From an uncultured Lachnospiraceae bacterium (lineage in GTDB: Bacteria > Bacillota > Clostridia > Lachnospirales > Lachnospiraceae): a stretch of DNA of 64,000 bases. The DNA is taken from NCBI GenBank assembly GCA_902779445.1, contig CACZBM010000004.1:19329-83328 (forward strand), in the 5' to 3' direction. The notes below the pieces were generated by a model. It saw only the letters and a list, made by a program, of their open reading frames with translations, had not been told where the DNA came from and searched no databases. The first letter of the stretch is position 1; every line of letters starts with the position of its first letter. Shown here piece after piece: positions 50,066-58,751 of this stretch. The position numbers and the translations under genes were made by a program.

Positions 50066-50857
50066 TTACTTAATTATCGTTACATCCGTTCCGAACCATT
50101 TTTCGGAGATCTTTTTAAGTGTTCCGTCTGCTGCCATTTCCTTTAATGTGTTATTGATCTCATCCCTGAGTGCGGTATTTCCCTTCTTGAATCCTACACC
50201 ATAGGTCTCTGATGCGAAGGGCTCGTCAAGTACAACGAGATCCATGCCGCCACTTGTGATCTTATACTCTGCAACAGTGCTGTCCATAGCTATGGCATCA
50301 ACTGTTCCCATATCAAGATCCATCATGGCTGTATCATAGTCAGGTGTGGTCTGAAGAACAGCGAAGGTAGCTGTAAGAGATTCATTAGCTCCCTCATTAA
50401 GAGCTGCTTCCGCTGATGAATCAGCCTGAACTTCCACGATCTTTCCTTCCAGATCAGCCGCAGTCCTGATACCTGAATTCTTCTTTACAACAAACACCTG
50501 GCTGTTTTTCATATACGGATCTGACCATGTGTAGGAATCCTCTCTTCCGCTGATAGTGAATCCGTTCCAGATGCAGTCAATTGTTCCGGCATCCAGCTCA
50601 GCATCCTTGGAATCCCATGCAATGGGCTGATATACTATATCTTTCTTAAGCCTCTTTGCTGCTTCAGCCGCAAGCTCCAGATCGAATCCGGTGTATTCTC
50701 CATCCTCTCCCACGAATCCCATAGGAGGGAAATCCTGATCAAAGCCGACAGTTAATTTATTACCTGTTGATGAAGCACTTCCGCCGAAAGCACATCCGGA
50801 AAGTGTAAGTGCAAGAGTTGTAAGGATTAATGTAATAGTCGTGATTATTTTTTTCAT
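50066..50857 (-). CDS. Polar amino-acid ABC transporter substrate-binding lipoprotein
   Basis: The 263-residue protein has a lipoprotein signal (TTITLILTTLALTLSGCAFG, Cys near 22) and a type II binding fold with GFDQDFPPMGFVGEDGEYTG, GFDLELAAEAAKRL and MKNSQVFVVKKNSGI. It is the first gene of its operon, with a family B element directly upstream of the ribosome site (AAGGAG). Substrate class: polar or basic amino acids, cystine possible. Confidence 0.9.
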   Translation of the reverse strand: MKKIITTITLILTTLALTLSGCAFGGSASSTGNKLTVGFDQDFPPMGFVGEDGEYTGFDLELAAEAAKRLKKDIVYQPIAWDSKDAELDAGTIDCIWNGFTISGREDSYTWSDPYMKNSQVFVVKKNSGIRTAADLEGKIVEVQADSSAEAALNEGANESLTATFAVLQTTPDYDTAMMDLDMGTVDAIAMDSTVAEYKITSGGMDLVVLDEPFASETYGVGFKKGNTALRDEINNTLKEMAADGTLKKISEKWFGTDVTIIK

Positions 50858-50873
50858 GTTATCTCCTTATACA

Positions 50874-50924
50874 GGCTTCCCCCTCTGGGGGAAGCTGGCA
50901 CGCCGCAGGCGTGACTGATGAGGG
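50874..50924. repeat. Family B repeat upstream of the amino-acid binding protein
   Basis: GGCTTCCCCCTCTGGGGGAAG then CACGCCGCAGGCGTG hairpin, then ACTGATGAGGG. It would be in the 5' leader of the transporter mRNA. Confidence 0.85.
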
Positions 50925-50973
50925 TTGACCACTTTACCATATTAGCAGAATAAAGCGCTGTCGTGTAATAAAA

Positions 50974-50999
50974 CGCTGCCAGCCACAGGGTTGGCAGCG
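50974..50999 (-). terminator. Terminator of the rplK-rplA operon
   Basis: CGCTGCCA / TGGCAGCG with a 10-base loop, followed on the minus strand by TTTTATT. It lies 15 bases after the rplA stop. Confidence 0.85.
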
Positions 51000-51014
51000 C
51001 CATAAAAAATCTAC

Positions 51015-51704
51015 TTAGTATCTGTTAGCGATGATCTTCACGCCGGGTCCCATTGTAGGAGCGACTGAGATTGACTTCATATACTGTCCCTTGCATGTAG
51101 CGGGCTTAGCCTTAACGAGAGCTGCGATAAGAGCATCGAAGTTCTCTGTAAGCTGCTCTGCTGAGAAAGAAGCCTTTCCAACAGGTACGTGGATGATATT
51201 GGCCTTGTCAAGTCTGTACTCTACTTTACCTGCCTTGATATCCTTTATTGCATTTTCAACGTCCATTGTAACTGTTCCTGCCTTGGGGTTGGGCATAAGT
51301 CCCTTAGGTCCGAGAACCTTACCGAGACGTCCTACAACACCCATCATGTCAGGTGTAGCTACTACTACGTCAAAATCAAGCCATCCTTCGTTCTGGATCT
51401 TGGGAATGAGTTCTTCTCCTCCAACATGATCTGCACCGGCTGCCTGAGCTTCATCGAGCTTAGCGCCCTTTGCAAATACCAGAACCTTTACGGAACGTCC
51501 TGTTCCGTTGGGAAGTACTACTGCTCCGCGGACCTGCTGATCAGCGTGACGTGAATCAAGGCTTGTACGGATGTGTACTTCTATAGTCTCATCAAACTTT
51601 GCTGTAGCTGCCTTCTTTGCAAGCTCCATAGCCTCAATGGGCTCATACTGCTTTGTTCTGTCGATAGCCTTGGCAGCTTCAACATATTTCTTTCCGTGTT
51701 TCAT
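51015..51704 (-). CDS. rplA: Ribosomal protein L1
   Basis: The 229-residue protein has the L1 signature: [33 protein letters not shown] and [20 protein letters not shown], and ends in a typical tail [14 protein letters not shown]. It binds 23S rRNA at the L1 stalk and can repress its own operon by binding mRNA. It lies 15 bases after rplK. Confidence 0.98.
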   Translation of the reverse strand: MKHGKKYVEAAKAIDRTKQYEPIEAMELAKKAATAKFDETIEVHIRTSLDSRHADQQVRGAVVLPNGTGRSVKVLVFAKGAKLDEAQAAGADHVGGEELIPKIQNEGWLDFDVVVATPDMMGVVGRLGKVLGPKGLMPNPKAGTVTMDVENAIKDIKAGKVEYRLDKANIIHVPVGKASFSAEQLTENFDALIAALVKAKPATCKGQYMKSISVAPTMGPGVKIIANRY

Positions 51705-51719
51705 TATTCCATGCCCTCC

Positions 51720-52145
51720 TTACTTCTCTACCTCGACACCCATAGAACGAGCGGTGCCGGCGATCATGCTCATTGCTGCTTCAAGAGAAGCTGCGTTAAG
51801 GTCAGGCATCTTTCTCTTTGCGATCTCTTCCAGATCAGCCTTTGAAAGCTTTGCAACCTTCTGCTTGTTGGGAACTCCGGATGCTTTCTGGATCTTGCAT
51901 GCCTTCTTGATAAGAGCAGCTGCAGGAGGCTCTTTGATAATGAATGAGAAACTTCTGTCAGTATAAACTGTGATGACACAAGGGATGAGATAATCACCCT
52001 TATCAGCAGTCTTTGCATTGAACTGCTTTGTAAAATCAACGATGTTTACACCATGCTGTCCCAGAGCGGGACCTACCGGCGGTGCAGGTGTTGCTTTGCC
52101 GGCCTGGATCTGTAACTTGATATATCCTTCTACTTTCTTGGCCAT
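51720..52145 (-). CDS. rplK: Ribosomal protein L11
   Basis: The 141-residue protein begins [18 protein letters not shown] and has [16 protein letters not shown], the usual L11 N-terminal domain, and an rRNA-binding C-terminal domain. The start is at the ATG at 52145, after GGAGG; an upstream extension of 9 codons is not needed, and 141 residues is the standard length. Confidence 0.98.
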   Translation of the reverse strand: MAKKVEGYIKLQIQAGKATPAPPVGPALGQHGVNIVDFTKQFNAKTADKGDYLIPCVITVYTDRSFSFIIKEPPAAALIKKACKIQKASGVPNKQKVAKLSKADLEEIAKRKMPDLNAASLEAAMSMIAGTARSMGVEVEK

Positions 52146-52277
52146 TTTAGCCCTCCTTAATAATACTGGCACTTAAAGCCCTTATGGCTTTGTCTGCCGT
52201 TTGTGGTATATGCGGGTAAGGTTCAGCCCTCCCACTCTTGTAAATCCCAACGGGATAATACAATTCACATATAATGT
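52146..52277 (-). promoter_or_regulatory. rplK leader region, possible L1 binding site
   Basis: The 132-base nusG-rplK gap holds a GTGGGAGGGC segment and the hairpin AAAGCC-ATAA-GGGCTTT near rplK. L1 autoregulation through the rplK leader is established in other bacteria. Whether this hairpin is the target is inference. Confidence 0.35.
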
Positions 52278-52904
52278 TTAACGCATCTTTGAGATCTCGT
52301 CGAAACTGATCTCTACTGATGTTCCTCTTCCGAAAAGCTCTACAGTGATAGTGGCGGTCTTCTTGTTCATATCCATACGCGTGATCTCTCCCACGGTATC
52401 TTTCCAAACTCCTGCCACTACAGCGACCGTATCGCCTACACCGAAGTCTACCACCATGTTCTCTACGTGGATTCCAAGAGGTTTCATCTCTTCTTCGGTA
52501 AGAGGTATGGGTTCGCTTCCCGGGCCCACAAAGCCCGTAACCCCTCTGGTATTTCTGACTACATACCAGGTATCATTTGTCTTTACCATATGAACCAGCA
52601 CATATCCGGGGAACATCTTCCTCTCAGCTGTCTTTCTCTGGCCCTTGGAATTTACTTCGGAAACCATCTGTGTGGGTATCCTTACTTCCAGGATCAGATC
52701 CTCTAAATGCCTGTTCTCTATGGTCTTATCAAGGTCCGTTTTAACCTTATTCTCATATCCGGAATAGGTATGGACTACATACCAGTGTGCGTTGTCCGGA
52801 ATCTTCTTTTCGGTTTCTTCTGCTTCCTTTTCCTCAGTCACATCAGAAGTTTCGGGAGCTTCAACCGCCTTATCCATTAATTCATCCTTTAACTCTTCAG
52901 CCAT
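52278..52904 (-). CDS. nusG: Transcription elongation factor NusG
   Basis: The 208-residue protein has the NGN domain (HWYVVHTYSGYENKVKTDL; KMFPGYVLVHMV; YVVRNTRGVTGFVG) and a KOW domain near the C-terminus (VGDTVAVVAGVWKDTVGEI). An acidic N-terminal tail of about 38 residues (EELKDELMDKAVEAPETSDV and onward) precedes the core and is longer than in E. coli NusG. It lies between secE and rplK, the classic arrangement. Confidence 0.97.
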   Translation of the reverse strand: MAEELKDELMDKAVEAPETSDVTEEKEAEETEKKIPDNAHWYVVHTYSGYENKVKTDLDKTIENRHLEDLILEVRIPTQMVSEVNSKGQRKTAERKMFPGYVLVHMVKTNDTWYVVRNTRGVTGFVGPGSEPIPLTEEEMKPLGIHVENMVVDFGVGDTVAVVAGVWKDTVGEITRMDMNKKTATITVELFGRGTSVEISFDEISKMR

Positions 52905-52923
52905 TGATGATCTCTATCCTTCC

Positions 52924-53154
52924 TTACTTCAGCAGAAAATCGATCCCGTACAAAACCCCACGGTCAATAACCGCGATTATTGCTCCGACGATCACAGAAA
53001 CTATGATCACTGCCATTGACTGCTTGATAAGCGTGTCTTTGGTAGGCCATATGATCTTGCGGAATTCTGACTTGAGTCCTTTCCAAAAAGTCTGAGCTCC
53101 TGATTCTGTAGTTTTTACACCATTAGAAGCTGCTGTATTCTGACTGTCGCTCAT
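52924..53154 (-). CDS. secE: Preprotein translocase subunit SecE
   Basis: The 76-residue protein has a polar N-terminus of about 25 residues, then the SecE motif KSEFRKIIWPTKDTLIKQS and one membrane span (VIIVSVIVGAIIAVIDRGV). It stabilises SecY in the membrane. It is 19 bases upstream of nusG. Confidence 0.96.
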   Translation of the reverse strand: MSDSQNTAASNGVKTTESGAQTFWKGLKSEFRKIIWPTKDTLIKQSMAVIIVSVIVGAIIAVIDRGVLYGIDFLLK

Positions 53155-53185
53155 TATAATACCTGCCTTTCAAAAAACGGAAATC

Positions 53186-53335
53186 TTACTTTGTTTCCTT
53201 GTGCAGTGTGTGAGTCTTGCAGAACTTGCAATACTTCTTGATCTCCATCCTCTCGGGATGAGTCTTCTTATCCTTTGTGGTGTTGTAATTACGATTCTTG
53301 CACTCTGTGCACGCAAGTGTGATTCTTGTACGCAT
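53186..53335 (-). CDS. rpmG: Ribosomal protein L33
   Basis: The 49-residue protein [18 protein letters not shown].. has the four zinc-ligand cysteines (CTEC and CKFC) of the zinc-binding L33 form. The start is the ATG at 53335 after GGAGG; a longer open frame upstream is an artefact. It is first in the rpmG-secE-nusG-rplK-rplA order. Confidence 0.95.
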   Translation of the reverse strand: MRTRITLACTECKNRNYNTTKDKKTHPERMEIKKYCKFCKTHTLHKETK

Positions 53336-53424
53336 TTCTTTCCTCCATTTCCTTAGTCCGGATACGCTCCAGACCGGCGGTTCAGGCGACTTTTCATCAG
53401 TCTCCCGCTTGGTTTTTAGAACAC

Positions 53425-53445
53425 AAAAAAATGGGCTGTCGCCCA
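53425..53445 (-). terminator. Hairpin terminator after the feo operon
   Basis: TGGGC-GACA-GCCCA followed on the minus strand by TTTTTTT. It lies about 55 bases after the small Cys-rich gene and 90 bases before rpmG. Confidence 0.8.
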
Positions 53446-53456
53446 CAGCGGAGTTA

Positions 53457-53486
53457 AATATATCATAATCCGCCATGGCCCGTCAA
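53457..53486 (-). promoter_or_regulatory. Possible rpmG operon promoter just upstream of the terminator
   Basis: TTGACG (minus, 53486-53481), 18-base spacer, TATATT (53462-53457). If used, transcription would start about 25 bases before the terminator hairpin, which would then act as an attenuator or be bypassed. Confidence 0.4.
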
Positions 53487-53497
53487 CCCATTTTCAG

Positions 53498-53650
53498 TTA
53501 TTTTTTATTACATCCTTCTGAGCAGCAGCTGCAGTTTTCCCCGCATCCGCATGAACCCTTCTTTGAACTTTTTAAAATCGAGCGCATGCATAGAAACACC
53601 AGTCCGCATACCAGTAATATGGCTATCGCATTACCTAAAACAGCCGGCAT
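53498..53650 (-). CDS. FeoB-associated Cys-rich membrane protein
   Basis: A 50-residue protein too short for most gene finders. It has an N-terminal membrane span (AVLGNAIAILLVCGLVFLCM), a basic turn (RSILKSSKKG), and a C-terminal cysteine cluster CGCGENCSCCSEGC with seven cysteines. Proteins of this form commonly follow feoB in Firmicutes and may hand iron to or protect the FeoB channel. The mechanism is unproven. The start lies 15 bases after the feoB stop. Confidence 0.88.
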   Translation of the reverse strand: MPAVLGNAIAILLVCGLVFLCMRSILKSSKKGSCGCGENCSCCSEGCNKK

Positions 53651-53664
53651 TGCTTACTCCTTTC

Positions 53665-55953
53665 TCAGGCCTTTGCTGCCTCAACGGAAGAAAGGCTCTT
53701 CTTCCCTGCTTCCGCAACATATCCTTTTCTGAAGAGAAGATAGAGGATTACTGCTATCAGGATAAATCCTGCCACCGTTCCCACTCCGAAAGGAACGATC
53801 CCTGCAAAGAACCCGCCTACATTATAGGCTATCAGTCCCAGCACATAAGCCCAGATTGTCATATAGCCGATAGCAGCCCAGGTCCATTTGGCATTATTCA
53901 TCTCTCTCTTGATGGCACCTATTGCTGCAAAGCAGGGTGCGCAGAGAAGGTTGAATACCATGAATGCAAATGCGGATGCCGCAGTGTAATCGGCAGCTAC
54001 GTTATCCCATATCTGGTCTCCGTTTTCTTCCAGCTCTTCTTCATCATTATCGTAGTTATAGAGAACTCCGAAGGTTCCTACCACTTCTTCCTTGGCCACC
54101 AGTCCTGTAATAGTAGCAACTGCGGGCTTCCAGGTACCGAATCCCAAAGGCCTGAACACAAATGATATGGTATTTCCCACCTGGGCGAGGATGGAAGCAT
54201 CCATAGGGTTCACCTCTTCCTCGGGAACATTCATCTTATCAGCTATGGAAGTAATGGTCTCGTCCGTTACTATGCTCTCATCCTCCCACATATTGTCGAT
54301 CAGTCCGAAGTGTCCGTTTATGCTTCCGAAGGAGCTTAGGAACCATATTATTATAGAAGAAATAACTATCACGGATCCGGCTCTCTTTATGAAGGACCAG
54401 CCTCTCTCCCATGTAGCTCTTAAGACATTTACCCAGGCAGGTACATGGTAAGCGGGAAGCTCCATTACAAAGGGAGCAGGCTCACCCGCGAACGCCTTGA
54501 ACTTCTTTAAGATGATACCTGAAAGGACAACCGAACCGATCCCCAGAAAGTATGCGGATGCAGCGATAAGAGGGGATCCTCCGAATATCGCACCTGCGAT
54601 AAGTCCTATGATGGGAAGCTTCGCTCCACAGGGCATGAATGTAGTTGTCATGACCGTCATCTTTCTGTCGCGGTCATTCTCTATTGTACGTGAAGCCATT
54701 ACTCCCGGAACTCCGCATCCGGTAGCCACGAGACAGGGGATAAAGGATTTGCCCGAGAGACCGAACTGACGGAAGATACGGTCCATGACAAACGCAACTC
54801 TTGCCATATATCCCACGTCTTCCAGTATTGAAAGGAGCAGGAAGAGCACGAGCATCTGGGGCACAAATCCGAGCACCGCTCCCACTCCGGCCACAATACC
54901 GTCCTGAATGAGTCCGTACAATACGGTTCCCTCAGATACGCTTAATGCGGCGAGAAGAGAATCCACAGCTCCGGGAACCCATTCTCCGAATATCACGTCA
55001 TTCGTGAAGTCTGTAGCCATGGTTCCTATTGAAACTGACCATCCGCCCATTGCGATAGCGTAGATCAAAAACATTATAACGGCAAATATCGGAAGACCGA
55101 GTACACGGTTCGTAACGATCTGGTCGATCTTATCCGATGTGGAAAGACTGTGTGCGGTCCTTCCCTTAACAACCGATTTTTTGCATATATCCGCGATAAA
55201 GTCGTATCTCTCGTTTGTGATGATGGATTCCGTATCATCATCCATCTCCTTTTCACAGTCCCGGATATGACCTTCTATCTCTTCTGCAACTCCCTTGGGA
55301 AGTTCCAGTTCTTTCATCACTTTCTCATCTCTCTCGAAAACCTTGATGGCATACCATCTAAGGAATCTGCTGTCATCAATGAGGTTCTCGATGGACTCTT
55401 CAACATGGGCCAGCGCATGCTCAACGCTTCCCTTGAATACGTGAGGACATTCCCCTGTATTCCTGGACATTGCAGCCGCTGTTACTGCCTTTATCACTTC
55501 GTCAATGCCGTCCGATTTAAGAGCGCTCATCTCCACGACTTTACAGCCCAGAGCCTTTTCGAGAGCTCTCGCGTCTATGGTATCGCCATTCTTATTTACG
55601 ATATCCATCATATTGATGGCTACCACCACGGGTGTACCCAGTTCCAGGAGCTGGGTCGTAAGATACAGATTTCTCTCTATATTACTTCCGTCTATTATAT
55701 TAAGTATGGCATCCGGTTTCTCCTGAACCAGATACTGACGGGAAACCACTTCCTCAAGAGTATAGGGTGAAAGTGAATATATACCCGGAAGGTCCTGTAT
55801 CACCACATCCTCATGTCCTTTAAGCTTACCTTCCTTTTTCTCCACAGTAACGCCGGGCCAGTTTCCCACATACTGATTTGATCCGGTCAGATTATTGAAT
55901 AATGTAGTTTTTCCGCAGTTGGGATTACCTGCTAACGCGATCTTGATGCTCAT
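53665..55953 (-). CDS. feoB: Ferrous iron transporter FeoB
   Basis: The 762-residue protein has an N-terminal GTPase with G1 GNPNCGKTT, switch I/G2 near WPGVTVEKKEG, G3 DLPGIYSLSPY and G4 INMMD, a helical guanine-dissociation-inhibitor region (about 165-275), and a C-terminal membrane domain with two Gate motifs (around GYMARVAFVMDR and FAFMVFNLLCAPCFA). It imports Fe(II). Length and domain order match the family. It follows two feoA-type genes and precedes the Cys-rich gene, with a family-typical layout. Confidence 0.96.
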   Translation of the reverse strand: MSIKIALAGNPNCGKTTLFNNLTGSNQYVGNWPGVTVEKKEGKLKGHEDVVIQDLPGIYSLSPYTLEEVVSRQYLVQEKPDAILNIIDGSNIERNLYLTTQLLELGTPVVVAINMMDIVNKNGDTIDARALEKALGCKVVEMSALKSDGIDEVIKAVTAAAMSRNTGECPHVFKGSVEHALAHVEESIENLIDDSRFLRWYAIKVFERDEKVMKELELPKGVAEEIEGHIRDCEKEMDDDTESIITNERYDFIADICKKSVVKGRTAHSLSTSDKIDQIVTNRVLGLPIFAVIMFLIYAIAMGGWSVSIGTMATDFTNDVIFGEWVPGAVDSLLAALSVSEGTVLYGLIQDGIVAGVGAVLGFVPQMLVLFLLLSILEDVGYMARVAFVMDRIFRQFGLSGKSFIPCLVATGCGVPGVMASRTIENDRDRKMTVMTTTFMPCGAKLPIIGLIAGAIFGGSPLIAASAYFLGIGSVVLSGIILKKFKAFAGEPAPFVMELPAYHVPAWVNVLRATWERGWSFIKRAGSVIVISSIIIWFLSSFGSINGHFGLIDNMWEDESIVTDETITSIADKMNVPEEEVNPMDASILAQVGNTISFVFRPLGFGTWKPAVATITGLVAKEEVVGTFGVLYNYDNDEEELEENGDQIWDNVAADYTAASAFAFMVFNLLCAPCFAAIGAIKREMNNAKWTWAAIGYMTIWAYVLGLIAYNVGGFFAGIVPFGVGTVAGFILIAVILYLLFRKGYVAEAGKKSLSSVEAAKA

Positions 55954-55973
55954 TTTTCTCTCCTCTTATTTCT

Positions 55974-56195
55974 TTATTCTACTTCGATCAGTTCGGCATC
56001 GGCCTTTCTTACCGAAAGCTCATAACCCCTGACATTGAGCTCCATGGGATCCCCAAGAGGCGCAACCTTCCGTACCATGATCTCGGTCCCCTTTGTGATG
56101 CCCATATCCATGATGCGGCGCTTTACGGGTCCTTCTCCGTTTAGTCTGATGACCTTGCATGTTCCGCCTACGGGTACATCTTTCAATGTTTTCAT
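55974..56195 (-). CDS. feoA: FeoA family protein (second copy in the operon)
   Basis: The 73-residue SH3-like protein (LKDVPVGGTCKVIRL, RRIMDMGITKGTEI, RKVAPLGDPMELNVRGYELS) is close to classical FeoA. It regulates or couples to the GTPase of FeoB. It starts at an ATG overlapping the previous gene by four bases and lies 20 bases before feoB. Confidence 0.92.
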   Translation of the reverse strand: MKTLKDVPVGGTCKVIRLNGEGPVKRRIMDMGITKGTEIMVRKVAPLGDPMELNVRGYELSVRKADAELIEVE

Positions 56196-56425
56196 TCTTC
56201 TCTCCTTTCAGGATCGACTTTAATACGCATAGCCAGTTTTTCGTCGATGGCGATCCGCCCGCCTTTCACATGGAGTATGAGATTTCCATTATTATTCTGA
56301 ACGATCGTCGCCCTGTCTCCCTCGATTATCCCCAGTTCGTTAAGATGACGTTTCGTCTCATCCTTTCCGGAGATCTTTATTATCTTTACCGTTTCTCCTG
56401 CTTCTATTGCTCTAATAGGCAGCAT
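56192..56425 (-). CDS. feoA: FeoA family protein (first copy in the operon)
   Basis: The 77-residue protein has the FeoA core (MLPIRAIEAGETVKIIKIS, RHLNELGIIEGDRATIVQ, GNLILHVKGGRIAIDEKLA), followed by a short basic tail. The start is the ATG at 56425, seven bases after GAGAGGAG; a longer frame upstream (25 codons) is disfavoured. Two divergent FeoA copies are usual in Clostridia, so this is a true first gene of the feo operon rather than a duplicate error. Confidence 0.9.
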   Translation of the reverse strand: MLPIRAIEAGETVKIIKISGKDETKRHLNELGIIEGDRATIVQNNNGNLILHVKGGRIAIDEKLAMRIKVDPERREE

Positions 56426-56471
56426 TTGAATTCTCCTCTCTGTCATGTGTATCTGCCATCCATTCAACCGA

Positions 56472-56500
56472 AATATATCACTAATTTGATTTAGAGTCAA
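56472..56500 (-). promoter_or_regulatory. feo promoter with palindrome filling the spacer
   Basis: TTGACT (minus, 56500-56495), 17-base spacer, TATATT (56477-56472). The spacer contains CTAATTTGATTTAG (56481-56494), arms CTAA/TTAG, touching the -35 box. This is the same layout as the exporter promoter. Confidence 0.6.
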
Positions 56501-56508
56501 CTTACTCG

Positions 56509-56564
56509 ATTAAATTTATTTAATTAGGGTTTAAATTTTTTCATTAGTATGCTATAGTGGTCAA
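56509..56564 (+). promoter_or_regulatory. Promoter region of the DtxR-family gene with AT-rich palindrome
   Basis: A perfect 16-base inverted repeat ATTAAAT-TT-ATTTAAT (56509-56524) lies between the divergent feo and repressor promoters, followed by TTTAAA and, 17 bases on, TATAGT. It may be a repressor site or simply an AT-rich promoter element. Confidence 0.45.
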
Positions 56565-56590
56565 AAAGTTTTGAACAGGGGACCAATACT

Positions 56591-56965
56591 ATGAATGTGG
56601 AAAAAACCATCGAAGATTATCTGGAAGCGATCCTCATGATAAGGGAGCGTCAGGGATATGTCCGTTCCATAGATGTGGCGGATCATCTGAAAGTGACCAA
56701 GCCCAGCGTCACCTATTCCACTAAAAGATTAAAGGAAAAGGGATATCTCACCAGCGATCACGCCGGGATGCTGATACTTACGGACGAAGGACTGGCGATC
56801 GCCGAAAAAACATATACAAAGCATAAGATACTTACCCAGTTCTTCACTCAGCTGGGTGTGGATCCGGATGTGGCGATGGAGGATGCATGCAAGATAGAGC
56901 ACGATCTCTCCGACGAGACCTTCCGGGCCCTCTGCAGACATGCCAAGTTAGAGATAAAGGACTGA
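56591..56965 (+). CDS. DtxR/MntR-family metal-dependent repressor near feo
   Basis: The 124-residue protein has the winged helix (DYLEAILMIRERQGYVRS, KVTKPSVTYSTKRLKEKGYL) and metal-binding/dimer segment (KHKILTQFFTQLGVDPDVA, DACKIEHDLSDETFRAL), with the family's Glu-His ligands. It lacks the SH3-like C-terminal domain. It is divergent from feoA and probably represses feo with Fe(II) or Mn(II) as co-repressor (inference from position). It is a different paralogue from the one at 23780. Confidence 0.88.
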   Translation: MNVEKTIEDYLEAILMIRERQGYVRSIDVADHLKVTKPSVTYSTKRLKEKGYLTSDHAGMLILTDEGLAIAEKTYTKHKILTQFFTQLGVDPDVAMEDACKIEHDLSDETFRALCRHAKLEIKD

Positions 56966-56982
56966 CAGAAATGCCAGTCCTT
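56957..56982 (+). terminator. Terminator after the DtxR-family gene
   Basis: AAGGACTG / CAGTCCTT with a 10-base loop, then TTATTATC. The left arm includes the stop codon. The T-run after the stem is short. Confidence 0.6.
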
Positions 56983-57009
56983 TTATTATCAGTTCTTTTA
57001 TGTATCTTT

Positions 57010-58674
57010 TCAGAAGCTTTTGATCTTTTCTTTGAATTCACTGATCGGTACAGGCTTTGAATAGAAGTAACCCTGATAGGTCTTTACCGGATACTTCCTT
57101 AATATATCCGCCATCTCATGTGTTTCTATACCCTCTATACAGGTATTTGCGTCATATACGCTGGAAAGTGCCGCGATAGCCGCCACCAGATTCTCTTCCT
57201 TCTTATCCTCTACTATATTCTTCACAAACTTTCTGTCTATCTTCACGACTTCGCATTCCAGCTCTTTAAGAACCGTGACGGATGCGAATCCCGTTCCGAA
57301 ATCATCAAGCGCAAAAGTCACTCCCTCCTGCCTAAGTGCAAACATCACATTCCGGAGCTGGTTAAGATCTATAAGACGGCATCTCTCCGTGAGTTCAAGA
57401 CACAGATTCTTTGCCGGAAAGTTCATTTCCGAGATAGCCTCTTTCACCATATCCACAAAGTCGGACTTTCTTAGCTGCGCATAGGAAAGGTTCACATTCA
57501 GCACGAAATCAGGGTAATCCTTCAAGAGATCCCTTGTATCCTCCATGCCTTTCCTGAGGATCCACCTTCCGAGAAGAGGGAACAGGGCATCATTTTCCAA
57601 AACCGGGATAAAGTCATTCGGCGGAACGGTGTTTCCGTCTTCATCATGCCAGCGGATAAGCGCCTCCGCACCCCTGATCTTTCCCGTCTTCGCATCTACT
57701 ATTGGCTGGTAATAATTTTCAAATCCCTTACAGTCTCTGGTGACTGAGGAACGGATGACGTTTAAGAGATCGAGCTTACTCTTAGTCTCATCAGCCAGAG
57801 CATTTTCGAATACACAGAAATTGCCTCCCCTGTCATACTTTGACTGCTCATAAGCATGTGTGAGACAGGAAAACACAGTCCTGGTATCTAAGAGGAATGA
57901 ATCAAGATAAAGCGCACCGGCATTCACCGGAAGGTCTATCCTTCTGCCATCCAGAAGGAAAGTCTTCCCCACTACTTCCTGAAGCTCTTCATATCGCTTC
58001 CTTATCTCGTCAATTGTCGCTCTTCTGCTGATAACTGCGAGCTTGATCCCGTCCAGCCGGAAGACCATCCCGATATCCTTGAACATCAGGCTGATATAAC
58101 GCGATGAATGCTGAAGGACATGATTTGCAAAGTCATAGCCGTACAGATCATTTATCCTGGAAAAATGACTGGTCCCCATCATCACAACGGTAACGGGTAT
58201 CTGATTATCTATACATATGCCGAGTTCTCTGAAAAAGACCGCCTGATTAGGCAGTCCGGTGAGTTCATCTATCGCTTCCCCGGTAGTCTGGTTCCTGATA
58301 ACTCCCACAAAGTATCTGGGATTCCCGTCGGAGCTTTTTATGACAGTCCCCTTACAGATACAGGTCTTATATGAGCCGTCGCCTGCCTTTGCCCTGTACT
58401 GGAGGTCGTGGCTCTTTTCCGTACCCTTAAATAGAGCGTCGATATTCTCAAGGAAAGCTTTCCTGTCATCGGGGTGGATGTGCTCTGCCCAGATCTCTCC
58501 GGCATTGACCATATATTCCGAAGGGAGTCCGAAGTATTCCACCGCTTTTTTAGACCACCGCGAATAATCATATTTCATGTCGCAGACAAAAACAGAAGTA
58601 CCCTCTGCCACTACGTCATATGATGAAAAGAGTTCATCAAGATTGTTTTTTGCGATAGCTGTAATCTTCCCCAT
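57010..58674 (-). CDS. PAS-GGDEF(degenerate)-EAL cyclic di-GMP phosphodiesterase
   Basis: The 554-residue protein has a PAS domain (about 25-130, HIHPDDRKAFLENID), a GGDEF domain (about 135-290), and a C-terminal EAL domain (about 310-550). The GGDEF active-site loop reads LDGIKLAVI in place of GGDEF, so cyclase activity is not expected. The EAL part keeps its catalytic residues: AEALIRW, NVNLSYAQ, ELTERC, DDFGTGFAS, VKIDR, EGIET and QGYFYSKP. It therefore probably hydrolyses cyclic di-GMP, with the degenerate domain as a possible GTP sensor. No membrane spans. It is the third cyclic di-GMP-degrading protein in the window, and I see no intact cyclase. Confidence 0.9.
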   Translation of the reverse strand: MGKITAIAKNNLDELFSSYDVVAEGTSVFVCDMKYDYSRWSKKAVEYFGLPSEYMVNAGEIWAEHIHPDDRKAFLENIDALFKGTEKSHDLQYRAKAGDGSYKTCICKGTVIKSSDGNPRYFVGVIRNQTTGEAIDELTGLPNQAVFFRELGICIDNQIPVTVVMMGTSHFSRINDLYGYDFANHVLQHSSRYISLMFKDIGMVFRLDGIKLAVISRRATIDEIRKRYEELQEVVGKTFLLDGRRIDLPVNAGALYLDSFLLDTRTVFSCLTHAYEQSKYDRGGNFCVFENALADETKSKLDLLNVIRSSVTRDCKGFENYYQPIVDAKTGKIRGAEALIRWHDEDGNTVPPNDFIPVLENDALFPLLGRWILRKGMEDTRDLLKDYPDFVLNVNLSYAQLRKSDFVDMVKEAISEMNFPAKNLCLELTERCRLIDLNQLRNVMFALRQEGVTFALDDFGTGFASVTVLKELECEVVKIDRKFVKNIVEDKKEENLVAAIAALSSVYDANTCIEGIETHEMADILRKYPVKTYQGYFYSKPVPISEFKEKIKSF

Positions 58675-58751
58675 ATCCCCGCTCCTTTATCAAGTAAGTA
58701 TATCAGATAATGAAGATTTTTTTAAGTAAGAATTTAACTATATTAAGATTA

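Noticed and set aside
53336..53497. A tRNA-Trp often found near secE/rpmG
   Set aside because: No cloverleaf or CCA-type acceptor could be folded from the gap. It holds a promoter-like sequence and a terminator.
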